64,000 nt of DNA from Euglena gracilis (lineage: Eukaryota; Euglenida; Euglenophyceae; Euglenales): the NCBI GenBank assembly GCA_039621445.1, contig CP154956.1, forward strand, positions 48,927,456 to 48,991,455, in the 5' to 3' direction. The notes below the pieces were generated by a model. It made no database searches and had not been told where the DNA came from. It saw only the letters and a program-made list of their open reading frames with translations. Below, in pieces: positions 19,915 to 31,398 of the stretch (position 1 is its first letter; every line of letters begins with the position of its first letter). A program made the position numbers and the translations under genes.

Positions 19915-20304
19915 TCAGTTGAAGCAGTGTGGGCCTGTGACAGTGAGCGAATTTTCTGAAACGGTATTAAGATTATTATGGACAAATGTTAAGATGAACT
20001 TCAGTGTTCGTATCTGTGATCTGGGTGGTTCATTCAGCTGTTTACTTTTGGTTCCTGCCTCCATTCCTATTTTCATTGGGAATTCACATTCACAATCCCA
20101 ACAAAAATAGCCTGACGCTGGATATCCCTTGCCCACCTCAACTTTCACGACAACCGCGCTGCCTCTATTTGGCAGCCAGGGGATTTCTTGATCCACCACC
20201 AACCGACCCTCGTGACACACCTCATCAACCCTGGGGCCTGAGCGAGGCCAGAGTTTTCGACCATGGGCATTCAGACGATTCGACCCCTGAATTCCAGGCC
20301 TCAA
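19915..20304 (-). CDS. Possible exon, unknown protein
   Basis: A minus frame of 129 codons containing VVDQEIPWLPNRGSAVVVKV and EVGKGYPASGYFCWDCECEF. It is not visibly repetitive. An ACAG acceptor-like word precedes its last few codons. No domain recognised. Confidence 0.25.
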   Translation of the reverse strand: MRPGIQGSNRLNAHGRKLWPRSGPRVDEVCHEGRLVVDQEIPWLPNRGSAVVVKVEVGKGYPASGYFCWDCECEFPMKIGMEAGTKSKQLNEPPRSQIRTLKFILTFVHNNLNTVSENSLTVTGPHCFN

Positions 20305-20450
20305 ATCCTCACCCCCCCCTAATTGTCCCCAGGCCCTGGACGACAGGGGGCTTTTTTGGCCGGGTCAATGAAATTCCTTTGGTATGGCCTTGCTGTCCCC
20401 CCCCCTTAATGTCCGATTGGGCCTCCCAAGGGGGGTTGTAGGGGGGGGGG
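20305..20450. repeat. Degenerate CCCCTTTATTGTCC-family element
   Basis: Keeps CCTAATTGTCCCCAGGCCC and CAATGAAATTCCTTTGGTAT of the family at 8543 and 9493, but both ends are eroded. Confidence 0.6.
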
Positions 20451-20989
20451 GGGCAGGCCAAACTCCAAAAAACCTGACATTACCCCCATCAGGCGAATGG
20501 GCTGTTGCAGATATCTTATTTGCCTAATTGGGCAGGGAGGGCAGTGGGGCAGGGGCTCTGCCAAGGTGTTTTTCAGGTACTTGTCTGTTAGTGGATCCAC
20601 ACCAGTGCATCAATTCTGTTAGTCGATCCACACCTGATTCCACCCTATTCAACAGGAATGAATGCAAAACAGGATGTGTGACGTCATGAGCAAATGATGA
20701 CCGTGACCCAGGAATGACATCATGAGGTCGTCAGCATCTGCGTAGTAGGACGTCATCAAAGCATAGGGGAAGAAAGGGTGTGGATCGAGTGGTTTTGGCG
20801 TGGATTGACCAACAGACAAGTACCGTTTTTCACATTTAGGTGTTTGGCTGGAGGTTTGGGTTTTATCCCCCCCCCAAAGTGGCCGCCCTCCAGGCACTGT
20901 GAGACCCAAAAACCAAAATATTTTGGGTTTGGGGGGGGGGTGGCACGGGGAGGGTAGTTGGGCTTTGGAATGGGACCAAGGTTGTCATT

Positions 20990-21165
20990 TTGTGGTTTGC
21001 ACACCAATTTTTTGGTATCCACACAAATTTTTTGTGGTTCGCGTGTGGACACCAAAATTTTTTTTGTGGTTCACCCGCGGACACCAAAAATTTTTTTGTG
21101 GTTCACCTAGTAAACACCAAAAAAATATTTGTGGTTCACATGTGGACACCAAATTTGGGTCAAAA
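20990..21165. repeat. Minisatellite, about 33-bp GTGGTTCAC/GTGGACACC units
   Basis: Five to six units of TTTTTGTGGTTCAC alternating with GTGGACACCAAAAATTT; each unit is partly self-complementary. No coding signal. Confidence 0.8.
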
Positions 21166-21465
21166 AAATCGATTTCTCGAAAATGGTGGGGAGTCAAAGG
21201 AAACGTCCAGCGACCTGAATTGAAGCCTTTTGAAGCCCTATCTAAATGGCCCAAATTGGCCAAAGAAATGGCCGTAACTCGGGCTGGACGGGGAGTTGCG
21301 GGGAAATTAAAATACCCTTTTGATTTAGCCGTTTTAGGCTATTTTGGGGTTAAAAAGGTTGAAAAAAATTCGAAAAAAAATCGGAAAAAAATTGCCCAAA
21401 ACGATGTTTCCCGGACCCAGAAAAACTGTTTTTGGGCCGGAACCCATCCATTTGGGTGCAAATTT
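21165..21465. repeat. Satellite-related unit
   Basis: Shares GTCAAAGGAAACGTCC, GACCTGAATTGAAGCC and the CCCAAAACGATGTTTCCC/GGACCCAGAAAAACTG block with the tandem arrays at 25080-27345. A single diverged unit 4 kb away. Confidence 0.65.
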
Positions 21466-21554
21466 TTATATTAAGCCTCAAGAGGGTCCTAAAATACCCC
21501 GCAGAGGAGGGGGGGATGGGGGGACCCCCCCCCCTGCGAAACTACAGGGGGGGA

Positions 21555-21790
21555 AATGCGCTGCGCATTTTTCCGCATTTTTGCGCATTTTTTGTACATT
21601 TTTGTCAATTTTTCAAAAATGCGCATTTGCGCATTTTTTGCACATTCCCCCCCCCCCCATTTTTGCACATTTTCCATTTTTGGGCATTTTTTGCGCATTT
21701 TTTTGCCCAATTTGGCACATCTTCCATTTTTGCGCATTTTTTGCCCAATTTTGCACATTTTGCCATTTTTGCACATTTTCCACCCAAATC
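21555..21790. repeat. TTTTTGCGCAT minisatellite
   Basis: About twenty short TTTTTGCGCA/TTTTTGCACA units broken by a 10-base C run. Related simple-sequence tracts occur at 58740-59060. Confidence 0.75.
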
Positions 21791-23067
21791 ACATGCTCAC
21801 CGAATTTTGCCCACGTTCAACTGACCCATTTCTGTAACCAACGAATCCATTTTCGCACTTTTTTTCCACCCAAGGGACCCGCCTCAAGAGAAAACCCTTG
21901 GGTGATGAGGTGTGGGTACTCATCCAATGGCGATGAGGACACTAGGGGTTTCATTGACCCCACATTGACATTTACCAAGGCGGGAATCCCACCCCTGGTC
22001 ACAAGTAAGGGGCACCATACACTAAATGAATGTCTGGGTCCTCCATGCCACCCTGCATGTCCACCCTAGGCAGCCCTCCCCATCGGGCCATGCAACTTGT
22101 GCGCTCTCTCCCTTGGGGGAACAATGCAACAGAAAGCTGAACGGCGCTGATGGGGGACTTAAAAATTTTGGCCCATTTGGGGGGTTTGTTTCTTTTGCAA
22201 AAAAATGCATTTGTTGACCAAAATAGTGTGAAAGTGACAAGAATCGGCAGTTTTTTTGGTTCAGCGTAAAATGCTGACTTTTTCAAAGTCGAAAAATTTC
22301 CACCAATACGTTTTTTTTTCCGTCTCGTTTTCCGAGGGGCCATGTTGCGTCCCCCCCAACACACAACATACATATTTGACATACGCAACATAGTGTGCAG
22401 TAACATATTGCACCGTATCTGCTACTGTGGGGTCATCTCGTTTTTGGGGGTTTCGTTGGGGGGATAGAATGGAAAAAGGCCCAAAACAGTCAATGTTTCC
22501 TGATTTTCAGCAAAACTCCAAAAGCACACCCCCTCAAAAAAACAATGCTGAATTTTGTCTCATCATACCTTGATTAAAAGTCCTTTCATTGCTATTTCAA
22601 CATGTTCTTTCTTCTCTGCACCATCAAAAAAATCTGCCCCTACCGACCATTTCCCATATGCTCAGACGGAGGTCACAAAGAATCTCCTGATGGGAACTCT
22701 TCAGTGACAAGCATTCCAGTCAGGCTTCTGAAAACTTATGCGGTTTTGTGTGTCTCAAAACCTCATTCTGAGCCGTCAGAATGAGGCTGGTGTGGGTGAT
22801 TTTGGCCAGCTTGAATTTCAAAGGGGGGGCAATGCGGTTGATTGGAGGTCGGGCCGACCTGGTCGGCCCAACCTCCAGTGGTCGATAACGGCCAGGTCAG
22901 GCCAACCATGGTCGGCCCGACCTCCGGGATCGTCATAGCCAATCATCCGCACGGGGCCGTTTCCTTGATCACTTGCGAATTACTTAAGCCGAAAATGTTT
23001 TCCGACCAGACATACTTTCACCACAATTTACTGTGTGCTGGTCACCGCTTATGATTTCCAAGAAGGG

Positions 23068-23345
23068 TGGTTTGGGTGACGGGGGGGGGGGGTGACGGGG
23101 GGGAACACCACATTTTCGGTGGCCAAATTAGGAATCACCAAACCCAAATTTTTTGAAAAATTTCCACAAATTAGGAATTCCAACACCTGAAATTGGGATT
23201 TTGACGCCGAATTAAGAATCACCGACCCTAAATTTGAAAATTTTTATTCCTCAAAATTCGGAAACTGCCTGAGAATTTCATCAAATTAGGCATCACCGGC
23301 CAAAATTCTTCCTAGAAAAATTTGGCCAAGAAAGGCCAAAACCAT
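23068..23345. repeat. Dispersed repeat with AAATTAGGAATCACC motif, copy 2
   Basis: Same word order as 3426-3790: GGTGACGGGGG run, four AAATTAGGAATCACC-type words, then TTAGGCATCACCGGCC. Confidence 0.7.
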
Positions 23346-23468
23346 AAAAAAGGCCATATTTCCGTCCAGATGCATTGGTCGAATAAAATTCAGGACAGAT
23401 CACTTCGCTCTTGTGGTCCTGCTGAATTTGTTCATGTCGGTAGCTTTTGTAAAGGAATGTATTGAGGC

Positions 23469-23752
23469 CAGGGGTTTTTTTAGTCGTGGACCCCCGGGGG
23501 GAGGAGGGGGGGGTAGGGTGGGAGGATCCGACCCAGTCCCCCCCCCCCCCCCGGGGGGGTCCCCCCGGAGGGGGGTGGGATATACTCTTCGGCGCCGCAG
23601 GCGCCGAAAAAATTCTGTTTTTAGCACTTTTCGCGATTTTTCGGCCATTTTTTTTTGTGGGTCCCCCGGGACCCCCCCCCCCCCCCCCGTGGGGCGCCCC
23701 CCCGGGGGGGGGGTGGGGGGGGGACCCCCCCCCGGTCTTAAAAAAACCCCTG
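23469..23752. mobile_element. hAT-like miniature element
   Basis: 284 bp. Ends CAGGGGTTTTTTTAGTC and, at the right, GTCTTAAAAAAACCCCTG. Perfect 8-bp duplication ATTGAGGC at 23461-23468 and 23753-23760. The interior is C/G runs with a central GGCGCCGCAGGCGCC palindrome. Non-coding. Confidence 0.92.
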
Positions 23753-23760
23753 ATTGAGGC

Positions 23761-24352
23761 ACCCCCCCCTTGTCCAACGACCGGGCTTGTCTAACGACCA
23801 CCCCCCCGGTCAGAGACGATCTTTTTGTATACGATGTTGGTTCGGCCAAAATTGCTAAAAGTTGGCTAAAAACAGTCAAAAATAGCCCAAAATGGCCTAA
23901 AATGGCCAAAGGATGGCCAAAAGTGCCCAAAAAGTTGCCAAAAATAGCAAAAATAAGGCAAAAAATGGCCAAAAGTAGCCAAAAACAGCCTAAAGTGGCC
24001 AAAAATGGGCAACGTGGGCCAAAGTGTGGCCAACAGTTGCCAAAAGTGGCCAAAAGCGACCAAACATGGCGAAAAGCGGTCAAAAATGACTAAAAATTCC
24101 CAAAAGTGCCCCAAAAATGTCCAAAAATGGCCAAAAGTGGCCAACCGTAGTCAAGAAATAGCATAAATGGCCAAAAACAGCCCAAAAATGGCCATATACC
24201 CCTATCTATGGTAAATTTTCCTCCAACTTGGGCTCCACCCCCCTTGTCTAACGACCACCCCCCCTGGTCGGAGACGAACATTGGCCATTTTAGCGACCGC
24301 CCCCCCCCCGGTCGGAGACGAACATTAGTGGTCGTTGGACAAGGGGGGGGGG
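23761..24352. mobile_element. CCCCCCTTGTCCAACGACC-family element
   Basis: The left end is C-run plus TTGTCCAACGACC and the right end GGTCGTTGGACAAGG plus G-run. The interior is a degenerate GGCCAAAAATGG array (23840-24190). A sister copy is at 52003-52573. The left end abuts the target duplication of the hAT-like element at 23469. Confidence 0.7.
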
Positions 24353-24715
24353 GAGGCAGGAAAACGTCCTGAGCACTTTTTTTGAGTTTTTGCAACCAGT
24401 TGATCAACTGATTTTAACCACTGAAATGGATTCTCTGTTTTGTGTTTGTATCTTCCAAACACTCCCTTCACTTTCACTTTCAAGCCACACACTTTCACTC
24501 CAGCGCTCTGCCCCCCCCCCCAGAATTTGACTCTCTTAATTTGGCTGAAAATGCATGCGAACACATTGGAATGACTTTAAATTGTCAAAAAAGCCCCTTT
24601 TTTGAAAAAACTCAAAAAACGTGCTGGGTGGAGGCTGATGCCATGTCCATAATGCAAATGATTTGGATAAGGAAAGGATTTTCATTGGGCTGGGGTGAGT
24701 CTCAGGGTTAGTCCG

Positions 24716-24790
24716 TGTTCAGGTATACGGTAATGGATGGGTGTTGGTTATGGTCAGGGTTAAGGGATACGGTTAGGGTTGGGGTCGCTG
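24716..24790. repeat. Degenerate telomere-like repeat
   Basis: Words such as TACGGTTAGGGTTGGGG and GGTCAGGGTTAAGGGATACG in a six-base phase. Similar tracts at 27385-27475 and 29094-29335; a short AACCCTAACCCTA at 63264 on the opposite phase. Confidence 0.6.
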
Positions 24791-24799
24791 AGCTCTTAT

Positions 24800-24965
24800 C
24801 TCTTTAGAGTAAGAGCGAAGCTTACCACCAGGGAAAAGTGGGGGGTCGGACCCCCCCCCCTCCCCCGGCCCCCCCCCCCCTCTGGGTAGACCGTGAAAAC
24901 CGCGGATTATCACCATGACCCCGGCCCGGTTCCCGGAATTTTTTTTTTCAGATGCGAGCGACTGG
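24800..24965. repeat. Dispersed repeat, inverted relative to 35655-35790
   Basis: GCGAAGCTTACCACC, C/G runs, then AAAACCGCGGATTATCACC and CCCGGAATTTTTTTTT; the complement of the same series occurs at 35655-35790. Non-coding. Confidence 0.7.
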
Positions 24966-25079
24966 ATTCCTAGTTTCCGAATCACCTGGGTTTGACCCCC
25001 AACTCCCCGCCAGGCCCGAGTTATTCACGCGCGAAGGGGTCCAAACTCGGTAGGATTTACCCGCCCCCCCTGGATGAGC

Positions 25080-25500
25080 CCCCCCCCCCTTTGGACTCTG
25101 CCATTTCGGCCAAAAAATGTCAATTTTCAAAATATCTCCAAAATGAAGCCAAATCAAAGGAAATGTCCGGAGACCTAATTTGAAGCCCTTGGAACGCCCC
25201 ATCCACCGGTATTTTGATTTCCCCGCAACTCCCCGCCTGGCCCGAGATACGGCCGTTTTCGGCGCAGATGGCCGTTTTGTACACTTTTCCCTCTGTTCGA
25301 CTTAGCCGTTTTCGGGGGGTGGGGGGTCAAAAAACCAACGTTTTCAAAATTTCTCGAAAATGATGCAAAATCAAAGGAAATGTCCGGAGACCTAAATTGA
25401 AGCCCTTGGAACGCTTCTAAATCTACTGGGATTTTTGGGTTTCCTCCTCCTCCCGCACCTCACCCGCCTAGCCCGAGATAACGGGCGTTGTACGCAAATT
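25080..25500. repeat. Tandem satellite, period about 220 bp, two units
   Basis: Each unit contains ATCAAAGGAAATGTCCGGAG, GAAGCCCTTGGAACGC and CCCGAGATA-CGG words. A related single unit is at 21165. Confidence 0.7.
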
Positions 25501-25789
25501 TTTTGGCCATTTTTCCCTCAGGTTCACAAGCGTTTTGGTGGGTTGGGGTCACATCATCAATCTTTCATCACACTGTTTCAGCATGACTTAGCCGTCCAGC
25601 AGCCAAAAAAAGTCCGGTCCGATTGTTCCTTTTTTCTTCCCAGAAAATTCTCAAAAAAAATCGCATGTTTTTGGTTTTTGCCCAAAACGATGCCCGCCCG
25701 AGTACGGCCGTGTTTGCGGGCCTCCCGTTTTCCACTTGTCGACTGAGCCCCTGAAAAAGTCCACAAAGAAAAGAAATTTTTTTTTTTGC

Positions 25790-27345
25790 CCAAAAACGAT
25801 GTTTTTTGGCCTCCCGGGACCCGGAAAAAGGGGTTTTTGAGGAGCCGAAAAATTTTTCGAGGGCATTCTATCGACCCGGCCGAAGCGCCCACGTTTTGGA
25901 CCCGCCCCGACCGGTGATTGCCAAAAATTTGTGGGTCAAAACCGGGTCAAAATCGAAATTTACCACCCGCGAAAAAACCCCCCCCCCTCGACCCCCCCCG
26001 CCCCCCCCCCCCCGCCTCGGGCCACCCAGGGGAAAATCTAAAATTTTTTTATTTTGCCTGCCCCGTTCCAGAAAAACGATGGTTTTTTTTGGGCCTCCCG
26101 GACCAGAAAAAGAAAAAGTTGTATTATATTAAAAAACGTTTTGGAGCACGAAAACGAGCGTTTTTCGACCGCCAGCGCCCCGTTTTGGGCCGCTGACCCA
26201 TTGACTTTGGGTCAAAACCGGGTCAAAAAAGTCGAAAAAATCGAAAAAAATTTTTTTTTTGCCCGAAACGATGTTTTTTTTGGCCTCCCGGACCCGGAAA
26301 AACTTGTTTTTGAGCCGAAAATGAGCGTTTTTCGACCCGCCGGCGCACCGTTTTGGGCCGCCAACCCATTGACTTTGGGTCAAAACAAGGTAAAAAAGTC
26401 GAAAAAAATCGAAAACATTTTTTTTTGCCCGAAACGATGTTTTTTTGGCCTCCCGGACCCGGAAAAACTATTTTCCAGCGAAAGTGAGTGTTTTTCGACC
26501 CGCCAGCGCCCCGTTTTGGGCCGCCAACCCATTGACATTGGGTCAAAACCGGGTCAAAAAAGTCGAAAAAAATCGAAAAAATTTTTTTTGCCCGAAACGA
26601 TGTTTTTTTGGCCTCCCGGACCCGGAAAAACTGTTTTTGAGCCGAAAACGAGCGTTTTTCGACCCGCCAGCGCCCCGTTTTGGGCCGCCGACCCATTGAC
26701 TTTGGGTCAAAACCGGGTCAAAAAAGTCGAGAAAAATCGAAAAATTTTTTTTGCGTGAAACGATGTTTTTTGGCCTCCCGACCCCGGAAAACTCTTTTTG
26801 AGCCGAAAACGAGCGTTTTTCGACCCGCCGGCGCCCCGTTTTGGGCCGCCGACCCATTGACTTTGGGTCAAAACCGGGTCAAAAAAGTCGAAAAAAATCG
26901 AAAAAAATTTTTTTGCCCCAAACGATGTTTTTTGGCCTCCCGGACCCAGAAAAACTGGTTTCGAGCCGAAAACGAGCGTTTTTCGACCCGCCAGCGCCCC
27001 GTTTTGGGCCGCCGACCCATTGACTTTGGGTCAAAACCGGGTCAAAAAAGTCGAAAAAAATCGAAAATTTTTTTTTGCCCGAAACGATGTTTTTTGGCCT
27101 CCCGGACCCGGAAAAACTGGTTTTGAGCCGAAAACGAGCGTTTTTCGACCCGCCGGCGCCCCGTTTTGGGCCGCCGACCCATTGACTTTGGGTCAAAACC
27201 GGGTCAAAAAAGTCGAAAAAAATCGAAAAATTTTTTTTTGCCCGAAATGATGTTTTTTGGCCTCCCGGATCCAGAAAAACTGTTTTTGAGCCGAAAACGA
27301 GCGTTTTTCGATCCGCCAGCGCCCCGTTTTGGGTCAATGAAGGGG
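25790..27345. repeat. Tandem satellite array, period about 163 bp
   Basis: CATTGACTTTGGGTC recurs at 26199, 26367, 26530 (one change), 26694, 26855, 27018 and 27180, spacing 161-168 bp. Each unit also has GCCCGAAACGATGTTTTTT, GGCCTCCCGGACCCGG and CGAGCGTTTTTCGACCCGCC. The left units are diverged and the right ones very similar. Open frames through it follow from the repeat and are not genes. Confidence 0.95.
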
Positions 27346-27384
27346 TGGGTGCGCGCTTATCAAGAGCTCAGCACTATTCAAAAC

Positions 27385-27475
27385 CTGGTTATGGATGTGG
27401 TTGCGGTCAGGGTTAGGAATAGGGTTGGAGATTGGGATACGGTTAGGGTCAGGGTTATGGATTCGGTTAAACCGG
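27385..27475. repeat. Degenerate telomere-like repeat
   Basis: GGTCAGGGTTAGGAATAGGG and GGTTAGGGTCAGGGTTATGG directly after the satellite array. Confidence 0.6.
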
Positions 27476-27910
27476 CGTTTGGGTTCCCCCCCCCACAGGT
27501 TTTCCGGACGCCGGTTCTGTCCGAAAAAAAGGGTTAGGGAAGCCGGTTCTGTCCAAAACCCGGCGTCCCTAACGCCGGTTTTGTCATTCCTAAAAATGTC
27601 ATCAAAAGTGCCCCAAAATGGCCCTGGGGTCCTGATATGACTGTTCTAACCATGTAGCACAATGAAATTTGCCATTTGGGGACCAGTGGGGTGGATATCC
27701 TTGGTGAAAATTGGTGCTGTTTCGGAAATAGAGTACCGTGCAGCATGGAAAAATCTGATGAACACCGCTGGTCGTCTGTTGAAAAGAGCTTTCGAACGAG
27801 GGGCACCTTGGTACCCTAACGTTGCACGCAGCCAGAGATACGCTCGCGATCGTCGGATCGGCCAGAATCTGAGTCGAAATTTGTGTTGATTTTTGGCGCT
27901 GTTTGGTTTA

Positions 27911-28696
27911 CCCTCCACCCCCCCTTGTCGTTCGACCACCCCACCATAACGACCACCCCCCGATCGCAGGTTGCAGGTTGGGGGGTCTAACAACCACCCC
28001 CCTTGTTGCAGGTTGCAGGTCAGGACCCAAAAAAAGATGCTGGTTTTTTTTTGAGGTTGTATGAAGATGCATCCATGTATGTCGCCTTTTAGCCGCTCAT
28101 GTTTTGTACACCCGTAGCGATGGCTAGAAAGCCTCCGCCGTTGTACAAGGCCCTTTGGCTTTCGGTTTGGACAGTTCGGGCCCCCATTGGTTTCGGTCAA
28201 TACCGTGAACAACGACCATCCCCACAAAAACGACCACCCCTCGGTCGCAGGTTGCAGGTTAGGGGGGTTTAACGACCCCCCCCCCCGGTCGCAGGTTGCA
28301 GGTACCTCCCCCCCCCAAGCCCAATGAACACCCTTGCCCAATGAACAGGGGGTGTTCGGACCGTCTAGATTGTCACCATATACTTTTTTTGATGGCAACG
28401 GTCAGGGAGGGATCAAGGGAGGGATCAAAGGAGGGAGGTCGCCACTCTTCATTCTTTGTCGCTTCGCCAGCTTTCCGTTTGACCACCTGAAAACAAACGG
28501 ATACGCATTTGCCGTTCATTGTTGAGCGATTACGCGTGCACTGTTTATGCACGTTTCAAGGCTACACTGAGAAGGTGACAGAATTAGTGAACACCCATGT
28601 CCAATGAACTCCCCCCGTCCGGACCGTCTAGATTGTCACTTTAGTGTTCATTGGGCTTGGGGGGGGTACCCGGTCGTACGACAAAGGGGGGGGGGG
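27911..28696. mobile_element. TA-flanked CCCCCCTTGTCG-family element
   Basis: Left end CCCTCCACCCCCCCTTGTCG after TA (27909-27910); right end GTCGTACGACAAAGG plus G-run before TA (28697-28698). Inside are repeated GGTCGCAGGTTGCAGGT words, also seen at 32575-32760 and 35150-35235. No ORF of note. Confidence 0.75.
28305..28666. mobile_element. TA-flanked nested element with CCCCAAGCCCAATGAACACC ends
   Basis: Ends are C-run plus AAGCCCAATGAACACC and the complement GTGTTCATTGGGCTTGG plus G-run, flanked by TA (28303-28304, 28667-28668). The relative at 35150-35235 reads GGTTGCAGGTACGACAAAG straight through, so it is an empty-site relative. CGGACCGTCTAGATTGTCAC occurs twice inside. Confidence 0.8.
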
Positions 28697-29093
28697 TAAG
28701 GTGCTTAATGAGCCATACAGAAACGATTTTTACCTTCGAATCGACGGCCTCAGGGGTCCAGGGGGGTACAAGAATTGTGAAACTAGAATTTCCCAGTGAC
28801 AGGAAATAAGAGTACTGTGCAGCGTGGCTGAATTTGGTGGCGATCACCGGTCGTCTGATGAAAAGAGCTTTCGATTGAGGGGTGAGTTTGTACCTGAACG
28901 ATCGACACAGCCAGAGATACGCCCGCGAACGTCGGAATTTGGCGAAATGCAAAGTAGCGTGATATTTCAGATTAGTGGTCGGAGATTGGTCCTGAGAGTG
29001 TCCTTTGACCGAAGGTTGGGGACGCCGGTTCTGTCGTGAACCCGGCGTCCCCGGACACCGGGTTCTGGCGTCCGCCACCCCTTTTCTGATATA

Positions 29094-29335
29094 ATGGCAG
29101 GGTTAGGAATAGGGTTGGAGATAGGGATACCGTCAGGGTCAGGGTTATGGATGCGGTTCTGGTCAGGGTTAAGGGATACGGTTATGGATACGGTCAGTGT
29201 AGTCAGGGTTATGGATACGGTTATGGTCAGGGTTCTGGATGGGGATATTGGTTCGGATCAGGGTTAGAGACGGGAGAGGGAGACGGTTAGGGTCAGTGTT
29301 AGGGATAGGGATACGGTTAGGGTCAGGGTTGGGGC
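29094..29335. repeat. Degenerate telomere-like repeat, longest tract
   Basis: About 240 bp of GGTTAGGG, GGTTATGG, GGATACGG and GGTCAGGG words in a six-base phase, mixing perfect TTAGGG with variants. Confidence 0.7.
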
Positions 29336-29339
29336 ACAC

Positions 29340-31395
29340 ACAAAGGGATTTTGTTATTTTGGGCGGGGGGGGGGGGGTCTGGGGGGGCGGTGGATGCCCT
29401 CCCAAAGAACAGGCTTTTTTTGGAATGCATTGATATTTGCAAGCATTTGGTTGGGCACTGTGGTTGGGTGCTGTACCTGTGAACGTGTTTCTGTTTTGTT
29501 CTTTTGGAATTTGAGAATTCCACAACATTTCAAACAAATTCCAAACAACGTTTCACAACATTATTTGAAACAGTTTTTCTTCACAAAAAGGCAAAAAAAG
29601 TGTTATTTTTTTGCAGAAATGTGAAAATGACCCCATTTCGGTGTTTTCAACACCAATTCCGATCGGACATATTAGCTTTTCTTGTTTCTGCTGCTCAACT
29701 TTGGTAAGCTGTCCACAAGAAAAGCACAATCCAATTTCACGCTGGAAAATATTTTTGTTTGACATTGGTCGGAGGTGTGTGTGTCAAATAATACGGTATA
29801 GTTGTTAAAAGTGGCCAGTGAGTCAGCGAAGGTGCCGGTGAAACGCACCGGCACCTTCCTAATTTGCTTCAGTCTGCCTTGGCGACTCTCAGAATGAAGC
29901 AAAAATTCATCAGCGGGTGCGGAAAGAAATGGTCTGTGATCTATGTTTGAATTTCTCATTATATATTTCATGAACAAAATCGGAAGGCACCAATAAATCG
30001 TTAATCGTCCGAGACACCCCAATTAATCGCGATTAATTGTTCGCCTGCTCAAAATGATCAATTGACACAACCCTACCCAATTTGCAAAAATGTTTTTTGG
30101 AGATTTTTTTGTTGGATGAAGTGTGGACGACGTCTCAAAATACCCCAAATGTTGCAAAATTAAACAAAAAATTGAAGCTATGTGAACATTTTCAAGTCAC
30201 CTCCAGGAGAAATGTGTGCATTCCCGATATCAATTTTACTGCAATTTCCCCACTTTTTTTGCACAAATTTTCCAATTGCCTTTTTTTTCCAAAGGCCTCC
30301 GACATCAATCTCCCCCTTATCTGGATTATCTTGTACTATTCTGGGTCTTTTTGTCGTGAATCAGTGTGTGTCGAACATATTTTTGTGAATCAGTTTTTTT
30401 TTGTGATTGGTGTGTGTTGGCAAAAATATGATTGGTGGGTTTGGTGGGTGCTTTTGATTCTAACCAAGGAGTGCTCCAAGGGGCTGTTTTGGGGCAATTT
30501 TTGGCATTTTTTTTTACCGCATTTTCTGCCATTGTCCATCACAAATTGATTTTAAATGGCCAAAAACTGGTTTCCTGCCGCATTTACCCTAAATTGTTTG
30601 GTTTTCATTTAATCAATTCCACATTCCAGCATATTTGAAACCAATTCATTTTGCCATTTCTGGGCCCTTTTGCACACTTTTGGACCCATTTTGCATAATT
30701 TTTGGTTAATTGATTTTGGGTTAAATTAGCCATTTCTGGGCCATTTTTGGTCACTTTCGGTCATATTTTGGCCATCCTGGGCCATCAACAACCACTCTTT
30801 GGAAGTGCGGGCTATTTTTGGTTGTCAAACAACTCTGCATCGTTGTATGGTAAACAGTGACTGAAATGGCCTAAAAATGGCCTCAAAATGGCCTCAGTGG
30901 CCTGAAATGGCCCCCAAAAAAACGGTCGAAAATGATCGAAGAAAAGCAAGAATGGAAGTGGACAATAATTCTAAATATGGTACCAAATTGGCACAAAATG
31001 ACCTGAAATGAATTAATGTGTGGGTGACCAAATGTATGACCCGCATGTTCGCCGCTCATTTTTCCCGCCTATTTAGCGCTTATTCCTGCTAATTTTAGCG
31101 CACATGGGGGCCCTTTGGTGCTCATCCCCCCCTGGAATGATCCTAAGTTGAAGGAATTTTGGGTGATTTGCCGAAAAAAGATGGGACAGTGGTGGTGTGA
31201 GGTGTTCTTTTTTGATTTTTTTTTCCACCAGGGTGCCGACCTGGGTGAGGACGGGGTATGAAAAGGAAGCCTGTGAAGGTTGAACTCCAAACCGAAAGTT
31301 GCTTCTAGCATTTGGTGGGAATATTTGAGCGATGAGAACCCATTCTTTGTTTTCAGGGCTCAATGCTCAGAATTCATAGAAGCCTGTTTTGATTT
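29340..31395. other. No gene seen; A/T-rich unique-looking DNA with short repeats
   Basis: Contains a 29830-29857 CGGTGCCGGTG/CACCGGCACC hairpin, GATTAATCG words near 30000 and degenerate AAAATGGCC tracts at 30865-30915. Open frames here have no coding character. Confidence 0.35.
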
Positions 31396-31398
31396 CAG

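Larger units (their letters stand above)
27466..29083. mobile_element. GGACGCCGG-family foldback element, copy 2, carrying nested insertions
   Basis: Inverted relative to copy 1 (2295-3250): starts TTAAACCGGCGTTTGGG and ends GGCGTCCGCCACCCC. The two internal segments are at 27640-27895 and 28700-29010. Between them sits a TA-flanked element (27911-28696) that itself contains another (28305-28666). Confidence 0.75.

Noticed and set aside
21489-21776. Lys/Cys-rich protein on the minus strand
   Set aside because: Encoded by the TTTTTGCGCAT minisatellite.
25790-27345. Long open frames in all six frames
   Set aside because: They follow the 163-bp satellite period; the same peptide repeats in each unit and both strands are open.
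29169-29537. Asn/Pro/Asp/Arg repeat protein on the minus strand
   Set aside because: The peptide period comes from degenerate TTAGGG-like six-base repeats, so it is not evidence of a gene.
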